Assembly (NCBI RefSeq): GCF_000003815.2
Contig: NC_049997.1
Coordinates: 7,852,784-7,916,783, forward strand
From: Branchiostoma floridae
Taxonomy: Eukaryota; Chordata; Leptocardii; Amphioxiformes; Branchiostomatidae
Length of the DNA stretch: 64,000 bases
Reading direction: 5' to 3'
Position numbers and translations under genes: made by a program. Positions 38,001 through 43,234 of this stretch are shown piece by piece (positions within the stretch are counted from its first letter, which is position 1; every line of letters begins with the position of its first letter). The notes under the pieces are model-generated. The model was not told the origin of the DNA. It ran no database searches and saw nothing but the letters and a program-made list of their open reading frames with translations.

Positions 38001-39560
38001 ATAGCCTGATCTGTAGTAACTGCTATTTTTGCTTGCCATCTGTAGTTAGCAAGAAAAAGATTATACCAGCGGTTACTACAGAGGATGATACCTAGGCTAG
38101 ACATCTAAGAAATAATGACATTTTAAACTGATCTACTGATACCAGAATCTTGTTTAAAGACAAATGTTGACTTTCACCCTTGACCTCAGGAACGTTCCAA
38201 GATGCGGGGGTGATCCAGGCAGCGTACAGCCTGAACCAGCCCCTGCTGCCTGCCCAGCTGCCAGCTGACAGGGACAGCAGGAGTCACAGCTTCTTCACTG
38301 TTAGCAACCCTGCTGTCATCCTGGAGACAGTCAAGAAGGTCAGGAACAGCTGCCTGTAGATTTAGATGTGTGCTGTGCTGTAGTTGTTAGCCAGTCTAGT
38401 GTTCAGTGACAGACTGACAATGTTTTTAGACAAATCCTGCCATAGCTGTCTAGTTTTGTAAGCTGATTGGTATCATAATGTCATTTTTATTTGCCTACTC
38501 TTTTTGTCTGCGTTACTGAATTTTTGAGAAAAAAGTATGATTAATCTTCCAACAAGAAGATAAGTTTTTTTGTTAAGAGCAATTAATAATGTTTTTTTGT
38601 CATTTTGTCATAGTAGGTATAAGTTGAATGACAAGAAAACCATGTTGGCAGGTAATTGGATGACAACAATATGTTGGCATGCTTAACAGTCGTATGATGC
38701 AATCCAACATTTGCCATCATATAATAGCTATAAAAGTCAACCTACTTTGTATATATAGTCATTAGCTCAGTAAACATTTTTCCTTGCATATCCCTACAGG
38801 CAGAAGATGTAGACAATGTCATCGTGCTGAGGCTGTACGAGTCCTGTGGTGGGCATGGCACAACTACAGTGTCTTCTACACTACCTATCACCAGGGTGGA
38901 CAGGTGGGTACTAGAAATCAGTTCATCAACCTATATACATACGTATGTGGCAATCAGCCTATTGTTCCTCTCACCTCACCTCACAGGTCCCATAGCCTCC
39001 CTGGCATTCAGGAAATTATTCTTTCACCCAATATCAATAATTAATGAAATGGACTACAACATGGACTAGCATAGAATTGTATGCCCAGCCCATTTAAGAA
39101 TAGCTTCTTTTAGAATTCAATTATTAGTTTAGATGTTAAGAAATTGAACGGTTGTCAAAGAATACATGCCTCACTTGTTGTGTCCCCCTCAAGAGACATG
39201 CACCTACTATTCTCTCCATTCTTGCATACAAACTGATAATCATTGGAAAGGATAGTGATGATTTTTTTACAGCCTGGTATCCAGCCGTCTTACAGCTCCC
39301 GAGTCTCTTCCACAAATAGAGAGGAGAGGACAGAAGAGACTCAAGAGCTATAATAAGGCTGGATACCAGGCTAGATTTTTCATGCCTCCTTCTTCAATTG
39401 TTGTTTTAAGAAAACAAAAATGTTGATATGTTTTTCTTTTGACTTTAGGTGTAATCTGCTGGAGGAAGTGGACAACAGTTCTAGTCTACAGTGGGAGGGG
39501 GGCAGTGTGCAGCTGTCATTCAAACCTTTCCAGATCATCACATTACTCGCATACTTGTAG
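4938..39560 (+). CDS. MAN2C1: Cytosolic alpha-mannosidase (GH38), almost complete gene of 27 visible coding exons
   Basis: MAN2C1 trims free high-mannose oligosaccharides released into the cytosol during glycoprotein quality control. The exons translate to about 1008 visible residues; with one missing exon the protein would be about 1049, close to vertebrate MAN2C1 (about 1040). Landmarks are the N-terminal ATLERVEKF...[10 protein letters not shown], the metal-binding GHCHIDSAWLWP (residues about 256-266), [17 protein letters not shown] (about 367-383) whose aspartate is the expected GH38 nucleophile, [44 protein letters not shown] and [12 protein letters not shown]. There is no signal peptide, consistent with a cytosolic enzyme. 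All exon joins keep frame. Exon 11 is present three times and the exon after 13 is missing, probably in the 100-N gap. The ATG at 4938 aligns with the vertebrate start; an acceptor at 4927-4928 suggests an upstream 5' UTR exon. Confidence 0.95.
5104..5407 (+). repeat. Tandem duplication in MAN2C1 intron 1 (~150 bp x 2)
   Basis: 5104-5263 and 5261-5407 share the same order of words, including ccaaaagctcagagcctt and the 3' block gcagaaagagcatttgttat, with roughly 80-85% identity by eye. No exon is present in either unit. Confidence 0.7.
5491..5616 (+). CDS. MAN2C1: MAN2C1 exon 2, residues 32-74
   Basis: It encodes [15 protein letters not shown] followed by [16 protein letters not shown]. The acceptor TTTCTGACAG and donor AC|GTAAGC are clear, and the frame joins exon 1 at a split Arg codon and exon 3 at a split Thr codon. 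Confidence 0.9.
6113..6209 (+). CDS. MAN2C1: MAN2C1 exon 3, residues 74-106
   Basis: It encodes [17 protein letters not shown] and [13 protein letters not shown], matching the N-terminal beta domain of MAN2C1. It ends in phase 0 at ATG|GTAAGT. Confidence 0.9.
6416..6627. mobile_element. CG-rich palindromic MITE, copy 1
   Basis: A ~212-bp element with inverted ends TACTGTAAATG / CATTTACAGTA. Its interior is full of complementary GTTCGCGGTGGATT-like and AACCACCGCGAA-like words, so the whole element can fold back. It lies in MAN2C1 intron 3. Copies 2 and 3 are at 23006 and 35355. Confidence 0.85.
6868..6968 (+). CDS. MAN2C1: MAN2C1 exon 4, residues 107-140
   Basis: It encodes [20 protein letters not shown] and [13 protein letters not shown]. 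The acceptor is GCTAG and the donor CA|GTAAGT, leaving two bases of a His codon that exon 5 completes. Confidence 0.9.
7282..8497 (+). repeat. Minisatellite made of 22 copies of the intron 4/exon 5 splice boundary
   Basis: There are 22 head-to-tail units of 54-56 bp, starting at 7282, 7338, 7394, 7450, 7506, 7561, 7617, 7673, 7729, 7784, 7839, 7895, 7949, 8003, 8058, 8114, 8168, 8222, 8277, 8331, 8387 and 8442. The genuine exon 5 follows as the 23rd unit at 8498. Each unit is the first 32 bases of exon 5 (TATAACCCTGTATGTAGAGA, then TGGCAGCTAACG), then usually GTATGTTC, a pyrimidine tract and CAG. Units starting 7839, 7895, 7949 and 8003 recur at +219 bp as a higher-order block. In 19 of 22 units the exon base pair GC at positions 33-34 has become GT, making a 5' splice-site consensus; units 1, 10 and 14 lack it. 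Confidence 0.97.
8498..8675 (+). CDS. MAN2C1: MAN2C1 exon 5, residues 140-199
   Basis: It encodes [40 protein letters not shown] and the helix [17 protein letters not shown]. Its acceptor is the last of 23 nearly identical CTCCACCCTCCAG sites, the others being in the array immediately upstream. Unlike most array units it keeps GGCATG rather than GGTATG after TAAC, so it has no internal donor. It ends in phase 0 at AAG|GTATGT. Confidence 0.93.
8975..9164 (+). CDS. MAN2C1: MAN2C1 exon 6, residues 200-263, start of catalytic domain
   Basis: It encodes [14 protein letters not shown] and ends with [19 protein letters not shown] is the GH38 metal-binding box in which the second His and the Asp are ligands. 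Vertebrate enzymes have HCHIDT where this has HCHIDS, a mild change. The donor is TCTG|GTGAGG. Confidence 0.92.
9247..9453. mobile_element. GTTCACCTTTATCC-TIR MITE, copy 1
   Basis: The ends TAACGCTGGTTCACCTTTAT and (reversed) TAACGCTTGTTCACCTTTAT are inverted repeats around ~150 bp of AT-rich DNA. It lies in MAN2C1 intron 6. Related copies are at 13980, 28517, 49649 and 63931. Confidence 0.8.
9790..9896 (+). CDS. MAN2C1: MAN2C1 exon 7, residues 263-298
   Basis: It encodes [20 protein letters not shown] and [16 protein letters not shown], continuing the catalytic barrel directly after HCHIDS. It ends in phase 0 at CAG|GTAAGA. Confidence 0.93.
10540..10650 (+). CDS. MAN2C1: MAN2C1 exon 8, residues 299-335
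   Basis: It encodes [20 protein letters not shown] and [16 protein letters not shown], the conserved GGTWVE segment of GH38. It is phase 0 at both ends (37 codons). Confidence 0.93.
10745..10890 (+). repeat. Interspersed repeat, copy 1 (second copy at 29563)
   Basis: A (TGTATC)n-like tract leads into agccggtataactgccg, then caggcacgcggcgcggcagc and agctggttatattacac. The same block in the same orientation recurs at about 29563-29705 with high identity. It has no coding capacity and looks like a short retroposon or 3' fragment of a longer element. Confidence 0.7.
10957..11839. mobile_element. TA-flanked MITE family, copy 1 (883 bp)
   Basis: The terminal inverted repeats begin ACATGCATTGGCATAATACC at the left and ACATCCATTGGCATAATACC at the right (reversed), with TA directly outside each end. 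No long ORF. It sits in MAN2C1 intron 8. It is visibly diverged from copies 2 and 3. Confidence 0.9.
12173..12265 (+). CDS. MAN2C1: MAN2C1 exon 9, residues 336-366
   Basis: It encodes [20 protein letters not shown] and [11 protein letters not shown], matching the conserved region just before [10 protein letters not shown]. It is phase 0 at both ends. A MITE begins only 23 bases after its donor. Confidence 0.93.
12288..13181. mobile_element. TA-flanked MITE family, copy 2 (894 bp)
   Basis: The same inverted ends and TA flanks as copy 1. It is almost identical to copy 3 at 55703-56597, 42 kb away, indicating recent movement. It starts 23 bp inside MAN2C1 intron 9. Confidence 0.92.
13471..13824. 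mobile_element. hAT-like MITE rich in GGTGCACC palindromes
   Basis: The ends are AGGGTTCGAAAT and (reversed) AGGGCTCGAAATT, with flanking ATTGAC on both sides as a probable target duplication. The interior is a series of GGTGCACC/GGGTGCACA palindromes around an AT-rich core. It ends 30 bp upstream of MAN2C1 exon 10 and so supplies part of the branch-point region. Confidence 0.75.
13855..13971 (+). CDS. MAN2C1: MAN2C1 exon 10, residues 367-405, catalytic nucleophile
   Basis: It encodes [20 protein letters not shown] then [19 protein letters not shown]. The Asp of LPDTFGYS (about residue 371) is the expected GH38 nucleophile. It is phase 0 at both ends, and the next residues come from one of three versions of exon 11. 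Confidence 0.94.
13980..14221. mobile_element. GTTCACCTTTATCC-TIR MITE, copy 2
   Basis: The left end GCTAGTTAACCTTTCTTCG and the right end ATTGATAAAGGTGGAGTC are diverged inverted repeats of the family. It begins about 9 bases after the exon 10 donor, in intron 10. Confidence 0.7.
14650..14745 (+). CDS. MAN2C1: MAN2C1 exon 11, version A (32 codons)
   Basis: It encodes [18 protein letters not shown] then [14 protein letters not shown]. The acceptor is TAACCAG and the donor GAC|GTAAGT. It is 96 nt, phase 0-0, the same as versions B and C, so any one can follow exon 10 in frame. The most changed residues against vertebrates are R before W and V after W (vertebrates FWEG). About 20 bases downstream of the donor, a small hairpin CACCTG...CAGGTG (14773-14792) is shared with version B. 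Confidence 0.9.
15288..15383 (+). CDS. MAN2C1: MAN2C1 exon 11, version B (32 codons)
   Basis: It encodes [18 protein letters not shown] then [14 protein letters not shown]. The splice sites TAACCAG and GAT|GTAAGT are intact. Version B is closest to A, and the intron sequence after the donor is also homologous to that after A (hairpin CACCTG...CAGGTG at 15411-15430), so A and B came from a tandem duplication with a ~638-bp period. The C-terminal half is closer to version C (ETESKVED versus GTEAKAED). Confidence 0.9.
15906..16226 (+). repeat. CTGCAG-rich repeat, left arm of a long inverted pair
   Basis: About 320 bp of ~23-bp units of the form ctgcagactgcagtcaccta (plus variants). The whole block, with unique edge sequence acgagaaattctccatacga, is the reverse complement of 27734-28035. 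The arms are ~11.5 kb apart and the N-gap lies between them. Confidence 0.9.
16227..18770. other. MAN2C1 intron 11B-11C, part 1: no gene seen
   Basis: AT-rich DNA without exon-like ORFs. It has a GT/G-run (17323-17340). Some stretches resemble 20.8-22.7 kb, for example aacaatgttctctggg at both 17306 and 20953. Confidence 0.5.
18793..19860. repeat. Region bounded by GGTAACGCTTAACGG repeat clusters
   Basis: Short degenerate repeats of the form GGTAACGCTTAAYGGTRAATTC cluster at 18793-18890 and again at 19690-19860, around ~800 bp with no repeats of that kind. A related attacgcttcacgtacaatt lies near 23875. A G-run of 14 precedes the first cluster (18776-18790). No protein was recognised, although one 111-codon frame crosses the first cluster. 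Confidence 0.6.
20075..20174 (+). repeat. Perfect 50-bp tandem duplication
   Basis: 20075-20124 and 20125-20174 are the same 50 bases, starting TGAAACTTGAACTGCTAAGC. The lack of differences implies a recent event or an assembly doubling. Confidence 0.9.
21372..21890 (-). mobile_element. tRNA-derived SINE, minus strand (~520 bp)
   Basis: Read on the minus strand, it starts with a tRNA-like head (GGGGCCGCGTAGCACAGTGG box A; CCGGTTCGAATCC box B). The body contains TTTGGGAAAGGCACTTTACA, and the element ends in an AAAT-repeat tail at about 21372-21385. The head and early body match the plus-strand element at 30016, so they are one SINE family with different 3' tails. Confidence 0.85.
21891..23005. 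other. MAN2C1 intron 11B-11C, part 2: no gene seen
   Basis: AT-rich intronic DNA; ORFs here have no recognisable similarity and no paired splice sites. Confidence 0.45.
23006..23216. mobile_element. CG-rich palindromic MITE, copy 2
   Basis: It is almost identical to copy 1 at 6416 over the whole length, including GTTCGCGGTGGATTAATG and the end CATTTACAGTA. Few CpG sites have decayed, so the copy is young. Confidence 0.88.
23217..24700. other. MAN2C1 intron 11B-11C, part 3: no gene seen
   Basis: Non-coding by inspection. A self-complementary GC-rich patch lies at about 23450-23570 (gggcagctaggacag against gctgcccggtcctgtc). Otherwise AT-rich. Confidence 0.4.
24715..25100. other. CG-rich block with GCGTCCG words, left of the assembly gap
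   Basis: An abrupt CG-rich block with many scattered copies of GCGTCC/GGACGC (for example at 24720-24905). It then has GGGGCTATAAAATACTT, a TATA-box-like sequence at about 24917, and CpG-rich DNA. The same words fill 26400-26617 next to the gap. Nothing coding was recognised. Confidence 0.5.
25101..26399. other. MAN2C1 intron 11B-11C, part 4: no gene seen
   Basis: Mixed-composition DNA between the two CG-rich blocks. A 130-codon minus-strand frame (25822-26214) and several plus-strand frames have no recognisable domain. Confidence 0.4.
26416..26523 (+). repeat. 54-bp CG-rich tandem duplication beside the gap
   Basis: Two 54-bp units, both containing CGTCGCAATCGGCGTC. They lie ~95 bp before the 305-N gap and are part of the CG-rich block that may have caused the assembly to break. 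Confidence 0.75.
26618..26922. other. Assembly gap (305 N)
   Basis: An uninterrupted run of N inside the MAN2C1 11B-11C intron. The length is not a round number and may be an estimate. Confidence 1.
27022..27361. repeat. Foldback element with 36-bp perfect arms
   Basis: 27022-27057 and 27326-27361 are perfect reverse complements (GTGTCAGCTACTGCCAGTGG then AGATAGGGGAAAGAGT). A second inverted pair lies inside (27191-27207 and 27310-27326). No ORF. Confidence 0.88.
27734..28035 (-). repeat. CTGCAG-rich repeat, right arm of a long inverted pair
   Basis: The reverse complement of 15906-16226, including the same order of unit variants and the same edge sequence (tcgtatggagaatttctcgt). It ends 367 bp before exon 11 version C. 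Confidence 0.9.
28403..28498 (+). CDS. MAN2C1: MAN2C1 exon 11, version C (32 codons), most vertebrate-like
   Basis: It encodes [18 protein letters not shown] then [14 protein letters not shown]. The WEGLDG core, with Glu after Trp, matches the vertebrate enzyme, whereas A and B have Val there. The acceptor is CATCAG and the donor GAT|GTGAGA. It is 96 nt, phase 0-0, and is the copy nearest exon 12. I take it as the ancestral exon and A and B as derived or alternative. Confidence 0.92.
28517..28722. mobile_element. GTTCACCTTTATCC-TIR MITE, copy 3
   Basis: The left end TTTGCCTTTATCTGTGGGG and the right end CACCCCACGGATAAAGGTGA are inverted repeats of about 37 bp. It begins 19 bp after exon 11C, in the intron before exon 12. 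Confidence 0.8.
29367..29458 (+). CDS. MAN2C1: MAN2C1 exon 12, residues 438-468
   Basis: It encodes [19 protein letters not shown] then [12 protein letters not shown]; the [10 protein letters not shown] loop is a GH38 signature. The donor is AC|GTAAGT. Confidence 0.93.
29563..29705 (+). repeat. Interspersed repeat, copy 2
   Basis: The same block and orientation as 10745-10890, from the (TGTATC)n tract through caggcacgcggcgcggcagc to ttttgcacatctat. It lies in MAN2C1 intron 12. Confidence 0.7.
30016..30533 (+). mobile_element. tRNA-derived SINE, plus strand (~520 bp)
   Basis: A tRNA-like head (GGGACCGCGTGGCACGATCG with box A; GGGTTCAAATCC box B) is followed by a body sharing TTGGGAAAGGCACTTTACAC with the minus-strand SINE at 21372. 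The 3' end is a CATCATCATCATCAT tail at about 30519-30533. It is inserted in MAN2C1 intron 12. Confidence 0.88.
30623..30676 (+). CDS. MAN2C1: MAN2C1 exon 13, residues 468-486
   Basis: It encodes [19 protein letters not shown], matching the vertebrate segment after GGGGPT. The donor is AG|GTCAGT. The next exon in vertebrate order is not visible; see the gap at 30799. Confidence 0.92.
30799..30898. other. Assembly gap (100 N) that probably hides a MAN2C1 exon
   Basis: Exactly 100 N, the usual placeholder for unknown size. Exon 13 ends after GLPR with two bases of a codon, and the next visible exon starts in phase 0 at IKKGNRQCE. The vertebrate protein has about 41 residues between these points, including the GELFLELHNGTYTT region. 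About 124 nt of coding sequence must lie in this gap. Confidence 0.9.
30997..31094 (+). CDS. MAN2C1: MAN2C1 exon 14 (visible numbering)
   Basis: It encodes [20 protein letters not shown] then [13 protein letters not shown]. It starts in phase 0 after ATTACAG and ends AG|GTAAAA. Confidence 0.92.
31510..31634 (+). CDS. MAN2C1: MAN2C1 exon 15
   Basis: It encodes [20 protein letters not shown] then [27 protein letters not shown](V)..GSCI is a conserved GH38 motif. It ends with one base of a Glu codon at G|GTACAT. Confidence 0.93.
31927..31988 (+). CDS. MAN2C1: MAN2C1 exon 16
   Basis: It encodes [21 protein letters not shown] and ends in phase 0 at AAG|GTGGGT. This is the helix that follows the catalytic domain. 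Confidence 0.88.
32176..32317 (+). CDS. MAN2C1: MAN2C1 exon 17
   Basis: It encodes [20 protein letters not shown] then [20 protein letters not shown] and LGNGTVL. NTMSWDR is the position of vertebrate NTLPWKR. The donor is CTAG|GTCAGA. Confidence 0.88.
32670..32761 (+). CDS. MAN2C1: MAN2C1 exon 18
   Basis: It encodes [20 protein letters not shown] then [17 protein letters not shown] is conserved. It is phase 0 at its 3' end (CAG|GTACAA). A TTAA-flanked element begins 13 bp after its donor. Confidence 0.9.
32779..33862. mobile_element. piggyBac-like MITE, TTAA target duplication (1084 bp)
   Basis: The ends CCCTCTCAACACG and (reversed) CCCTCTCAGCACG are flanked by TTAA on both sides (32775-32778 and 33863-33866). 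A subterminal palindrome GAAGCCACGATCGTGGCTTC lies near the right end (33793-33812). No transposase ORF. It lies in MAN2C1 intron 18. Confidence 0.9.
34151..34239 (+). CDS. MAN2C1: MAN2C1 exon 19
   Basis: It encodes [20 protein letters not shown] then [10 protein letters not shown], the LENGYI...D..GR..SL beta segment of GH38 C-terminal domains. The donor is AG|GTAATG. Confidence 0.9.
34527..34631 (+). CDS. MAN2C1: MAN2C1 exon 20
   Basis: It encodes [20 protein letters not shown] then [33 protein letters not shown] is strongly conserved in MAN2C1. The donor is AG|GTAAGG. Confidence 0.95.
35355..35557. mobile_element. CG-rich palindromic MITE, copy 3 (decayed)
   Basis: Matches copies 1 and 2 along its length, but most CG dinucleotides have become TG or CA (for example ACTGCAAATTTAAATCCACC in place of ACCGCGAATTTAAAACCACC). 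The pattern fits methylation-driven CpG decay. It ends 23 bp before MAN2C1 exon 21. Confidence 0.85.
35580..35736 (+). CDS. MAN2C1: MAN2C1 exon 21
   Basis: It encodes [20 protein letters not shown] then [20 protein letters not shown] and [13 protein letters not shown]. It ends in phase 0 at CAG|GTGGAC. Its 3' half is duplicated in the following intron. Confidence 0.92.
35860..35976 (+). pseudogene. Partial duplicate of MAN2C1 exon 21
   Basis: From 35860 the sequence repeats the 3' half of exon 21 (35664-35736) plus its donor and some intron, with an offset of 196 bp. Over the exon part the one clear change is CAG to CTG at the last codon (HTQ to HTL). A CAG directly at the join (35859-35861) could act as an acceptor, but the pyrimidine tract before it is poor. 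Use of this copy would omit the 5' half of the exon. I treat it as a non-functional duplicate. Confidence 0.75.
36339..36482 (+). CDS. MAN2C1: MAN2C1 exon 22
   Basis: It encodes [20 protein letters not shown] then [20 protein letters not shown] and SWDWARYE. The [13 protein letters not shown] and GH..RPTH.NTSWD..R.E motifs are typical of GH38. Phase 0-0. Confidence 0.95.
36895..37004 (+). CDS. MAN2C1: MAN2C1 exon 23
   Basis: It encodes [20 protein letters not shown] then [33 protein letters not shown] is diagnostic. The donor is CT|GTAAGT. Confidence 0.95.
37467..37546 (+). CDS. MAN2C1: MAN2C1 exon 24
   Basis: It encodes [20 protein letters not shown] then AIMPHMG. The donor is G|GTAAAG; reading runs on in frame past it for some 20 codons but the splice site is good and exon 25 continues the family sequence. 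Confidence 0.92.
38190..38338 (+). CDS. MAN2C1: MAN2C1 exon 25
   Basis: It encodes [20 protein letters not shown] then [20 protein letters not shown] and [19 protein letters not shown] and AV.LETVK match the family. Phase 0 at the 3' end. Confidence 0.93.
38800..38903 (+). CDS. MAN2C1: MAN2C1 exon 26
   Basis: It encodes [20 protein letters not shown] then [15 protein letters not shown]; the VLRLYE..G motif is conserved in GH38 C-terminal domains. The donor is AG|GTGGGT. Confidence 0.93.
39449..39560 (+). CDS. MAN2C1: MAN2C1 exon 27, C terminus
   Basis: It encodes [20 protein letters not shown] then [17 protein letters not shown] and the stop TAG at 39558-39560. L.F.PFQ...LL is the typical end of the protein. 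Confidence 0.94.
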
Positions 39561-40440
39561 TCTCACAACAGTACCCAAAGAAAAAAGCATCACACATTTT
39601 CATTAAGCTACATTAAATATTATACATAGTAGCAACAACAATAGAATTGTGTCCAACTGATTTTAAGTCTAACTGATTTTAAAAATCATGATTGTCAAAG
39701 AATTATGCATGTGAATCAGCAAAATGCAACAAATCAATGTAATCAGATCAGATCAAAAGAAAAGATATTTTAAAAACAATTTAAGCTGTCTGTTTTTTTA
39801 GTCACACAACAGTACCCAAACAAAAAATCCTCACACACTTTCATTAAGTTACATCAAGTCCTATACAAAGTAGTAACAACAACAAAATTGTGCCCTTCTG
39901 GTTTAAGAAACCATAAATTATGTAGAATAGGAAACAGTGGCCTACAACAAACCATGCAATTTTGACCACTAAGTTTTAGTGTTACTATTGATGTTGTCAT
40001 AAGCTCAAAAGAAAAGACCTTTATAAACAATAATAACTTAAAGCTGTTTGTTTTTCTAGTCACACAACAGTACACAAACAAAAAATCATCACACACTTCA
40101 TTAAGTTACATCAAGTCCTATACAAAGTAGTAACGACAACAAAATTGTGCACTTCTGGTTCAAGAAATCATAAATCATGAAGAATGCAAAACAGTTGCCT
40201 ACAACAAACCATGCAATTTTGACCACAAAATTGTCCCAGAAACGAGGTCAGCAAAATAAGAGGAAGGTGTCGTCCTTGGTACTGAATTACCTTCCCATGA
40301 GATTATGGTGTCAAACCCCTGTGGCATGGCTCCAAATCTGTGTGACAATGTTTTATTTTTGTTGCATAATCTATTATTTTATAAATTTGTTACTAATGAT
40401 GATTTTATTAGTTAAAAAGAAAAGACCTTTACAGTAATGA
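39558..40440 (+). repeat. Three tandem repeats forming the MAN2C1 3' UTR
   Basis: Units begin at 39558, 39799 and 40057 with TAGTC(A/T)CACAACAGTAC and continue with caaaaaa..catcacaca and cattaagttacatcaagtcc. The first unit starts at the MAN2C1 stop codon itself. Units 2 and 3 are closer to each other than to unit 1. Confidence 0.85.
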
Positions 40441-40766
40441 AAATGATTTAATAATTTTAAGCATCTGATGAAAATGGGAAGTGACAGTATAATTGTGGTG
40501 ATTGTGATAATGTGTCCCAAGGCTCAGTTTAACCACTTTGAGTAGAACCAGATAATAATACATGTACTACCACTAGCAAGTGGTGCTATTCAAAGAAATC
40601 TCACAGTACATGTATTCCTTTCTTTGTTTACGTAGAACTAAACCTGTGCAGATATTGTTCCCTTAGAGTTCATAATTGATAGTTTTGTAAATCCCCTGAC
40701 AATATTTTACATCCATTGTGACCGTAAAGGCTTGTGATGCACATAACTTGCAAATACAAACATTGC

Positions 40767-40772
40767 AATAAA
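40767..40772 (+). terminator. Candidate MAN2C1 polyadenylation signal AATAAA
   Basis: AATAAA lies about 1.2 kb after the stop, followed within 10 bases by an A-rich stretch and then by TG-rich sequence (tggttgtgcattgtgtaatg), which fits a cleavage region. Confidence 0.6.
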
Positions 40773-40950
40773 ATTTTAAAAAAATCTTCTGTCCAAATGG
40801 TTGTGCATTGTGTAATGTGTTGTAAAATGTAAATGATGAGCGAAAATGACTGGCTGTAAAAATACTTTGTAGTAAAATGGTCTTAAAAACAGTTCCATAT
40901 TTTCCAGTTGTGCCCATTTATATTATAGGCTCCTCAGGATTGTATAAGCA

Positions 40951-41100
40951 GACAGACATACCTGTATGGCGACCTTATCCACTGTGTCACATGAACTATA
41001 CAACCTTTCTTGTACAAGATAGATCATTATTAGTGATGACAAGATATATGGATGTGAGGATATCATCTTTTGTACGGGTGCCATACAGGGATGTCGCCTC
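40951..41100. repeat. Foldback repeat with CCTGTATGGC arms
   Basis: CCTGTATGGC at 40961-40970 is inverted at 41080-41089, and the neighbouring bases pair imperfectly (about 16 of 20). It could be a small MITE downstream of MAN2C1. Confidence 0.5.
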
Positions 41101-41554
41101 CATACCGTAAAACTTCAAATTTACTGAAGTAAAAAAACTTACAGTTTCCTAAAAAAAAAGATTGTGCCTTGATGTTTTTAAAGATCTGACGAAGGCTTTT
41201 GACGTTTTTTTTCTCGTTTTTTACCACTGACGTTACTAAAACCGTTGATTGCAGAGCTGTTGCTTCGTTTATTTGGTCTTTGGAATTGTACAGATAATCT
41301 TAATTTGTTTTTCTACAATGCAAATGATTTTTATTTTCCACCAATGCAAAAATATCGTACACGTCAGCACTTGAATCTAATGTGTTCATTTGATGCCTTT
41401 TTTAACAGTGTCGCGGTAAATGTACACTGCAATAAAATATGTCCGGTTGTCATCTTTGAGCGCAACAAATTCCAGGTCACAGATTTAGCGCCCGGGTCTA
41501 CAGGGTGGTGAATAATTAAAGACCTGAGAGTGGAGCTTTGTTGTTGTCACGCAG

Positions 41555-41647
41555 CCTCTATTTAAGTCTCACGTCCGTTGCCATGGTAACGTGAAAAGGC
41601 CTCTTAGGTGCCTTTTGTTGAGGATTAATATTCCAAAATCTCTTCAG
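41555..41647 (+). promoter_or_regulatory. Candidate promoter and 5' UTR exon of the MS4A-like gene, with an X-box
   Basis: CTATTTAAG (about 41558) could be a TATA-like element. GTTGCCATGGTAAC at 41577-41590 fits the RFX X-box consensus GTNRCC-N0-3-RGYAAC exactly. CTTCAG|GTGAGT at 41642-41653 is a strong donor that would end a 5' UTR exon at 41647 and could join the acceptor at 44375-44376. A second possible donor, AAG|GTATGT, is near 42202. No transcript evidence. Confidence 0.35.
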
Positions 41648-42209
41648 GTGAGTTTTAGCAGGATTTTAGAAGCTTTCCTTAGAAATGCGACCTGTGTACA
41701 TACAAGTTTATATCGGAAAAATGCAAAACCTTGCAATTAAAAGCTCTATTTCTTGTGCCGTATTCAATCTACAACAAATGACAGGAAATACAAATTTTGC
41801 TTATTTCTGTGCAGTTTTGTTCAGCGCTTTTCTCAAACGCGATTCAGAAGAGCCTGTCAGGAACAAGACAGAGATATATTTACATTATCTTGTACTGATT
41901 GTCAGTGCAATTTTATAGCTGTCATATATACAGTTTTCTTTCTTTTGTCCTTTGTATCAGAGACATCTAGGAACGCCCAGATGTGCCTATGGGGCCTTCC
42001 GTCCACACCTGTGTCAGGTGGGGATACCGCTGAGTAGGCATGTTATGACTGTGGTCAGGCCGGTGTAGTCAGGTATACTGGAGGATCTAACGCACACGGA
42101 ATACAACTCTGAAGTCTTTTTCTTCACTTCGCTTTCTTCAAGAGGCTCGCCGTACCCTTAAAGAGATCCAACTTTACTAAGAGTAACCGTCGCTAAATTA
42201 AGGTATGTT

Positions 42210-43234
42210 CGTTTCCTCTACCGTCATAGTTACATGTACGATCTTGCTGCAATATACAAAATATTCACTATAATTGCAGTTTTCTTTGTGTGCAAACTTC
42301 GGAAACGGTTTCATTCTCTATGAAAATCATTGCAGCCCAGAAGAACAAAAATGCTAAGAAAATACTTTCAAAATATCTAAAAAGTAGGATTTGATATAAA
42401 TACCTGTCGAACGTGATTTGGTCTTTTGTATTGATATCCGCATTATATTAAACACATATCGCAACATTAGATCGCTTTAAGAAGTTATGTAGCTAATTTA
42501 TAGCCCATATTTGAAATCTGTACTATGTTTCATCCTAAACCTCACCAACATGAATGAGAGAATATAGACTATATATTATCAATTTTCCTTTACTATCAAA
42601 CTGTACCCTATTATTCGATAACCTTCGTTGAATTATTAATGCGTCATAAAAGAATCAGAGAGAAACCACATAGTGGTACAGGCGTGCGCCGCCATTTTGA
42701 TTTCAATTCTGGTTAGATATTCGCATCATATTGATTGTGTACAATTTCACGACGGATTTAATTCCGTTAACATGTTTTGTTTATTATTTCTACTTAAAAT
42801 CCCTTTCAACGACTTGGGTTGTTAACGTTAAATGACTACGTGTAATGCTCATGATGTGTAACACACTATTCACTAACGTTGCTGAAAGTAGTGTGTCTAG
42901 TGTTTTAATGTTGAGGAATTTGCAAACAAGTGTTAATATATAAGGATAAGTTGTTGAGCCCAGTATCCAACCCCAAACGTTAGTGACATACAATATCTTT
43001 TCATTGAAAGGACATTCATTACTACTATCTGTGTTTCTACAAGATAAGTTTATGAAGGTTAGACATCCAGGTAAACAATATTCATATACACTTCAATCTC
43101 TACAACCGGAAAAAAACTTTCGTACGTTTCGAGTGATATTCAACACTCTTATTCACTGTTACTAGAATGAACTGGCAGAACAATTTGATAAAAGCACAGC
43201 TAACTGAAATTTAGAAAACTGGTTAAAAATCCTC
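42210..43234. other. Intronic or intergenic stretch without recognised gene
   Basis: AT-rich sequence between the candidate 5' UTR exon and the next element. ORFs here are short and resemble nothing known to me. Confidence 0.4.
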
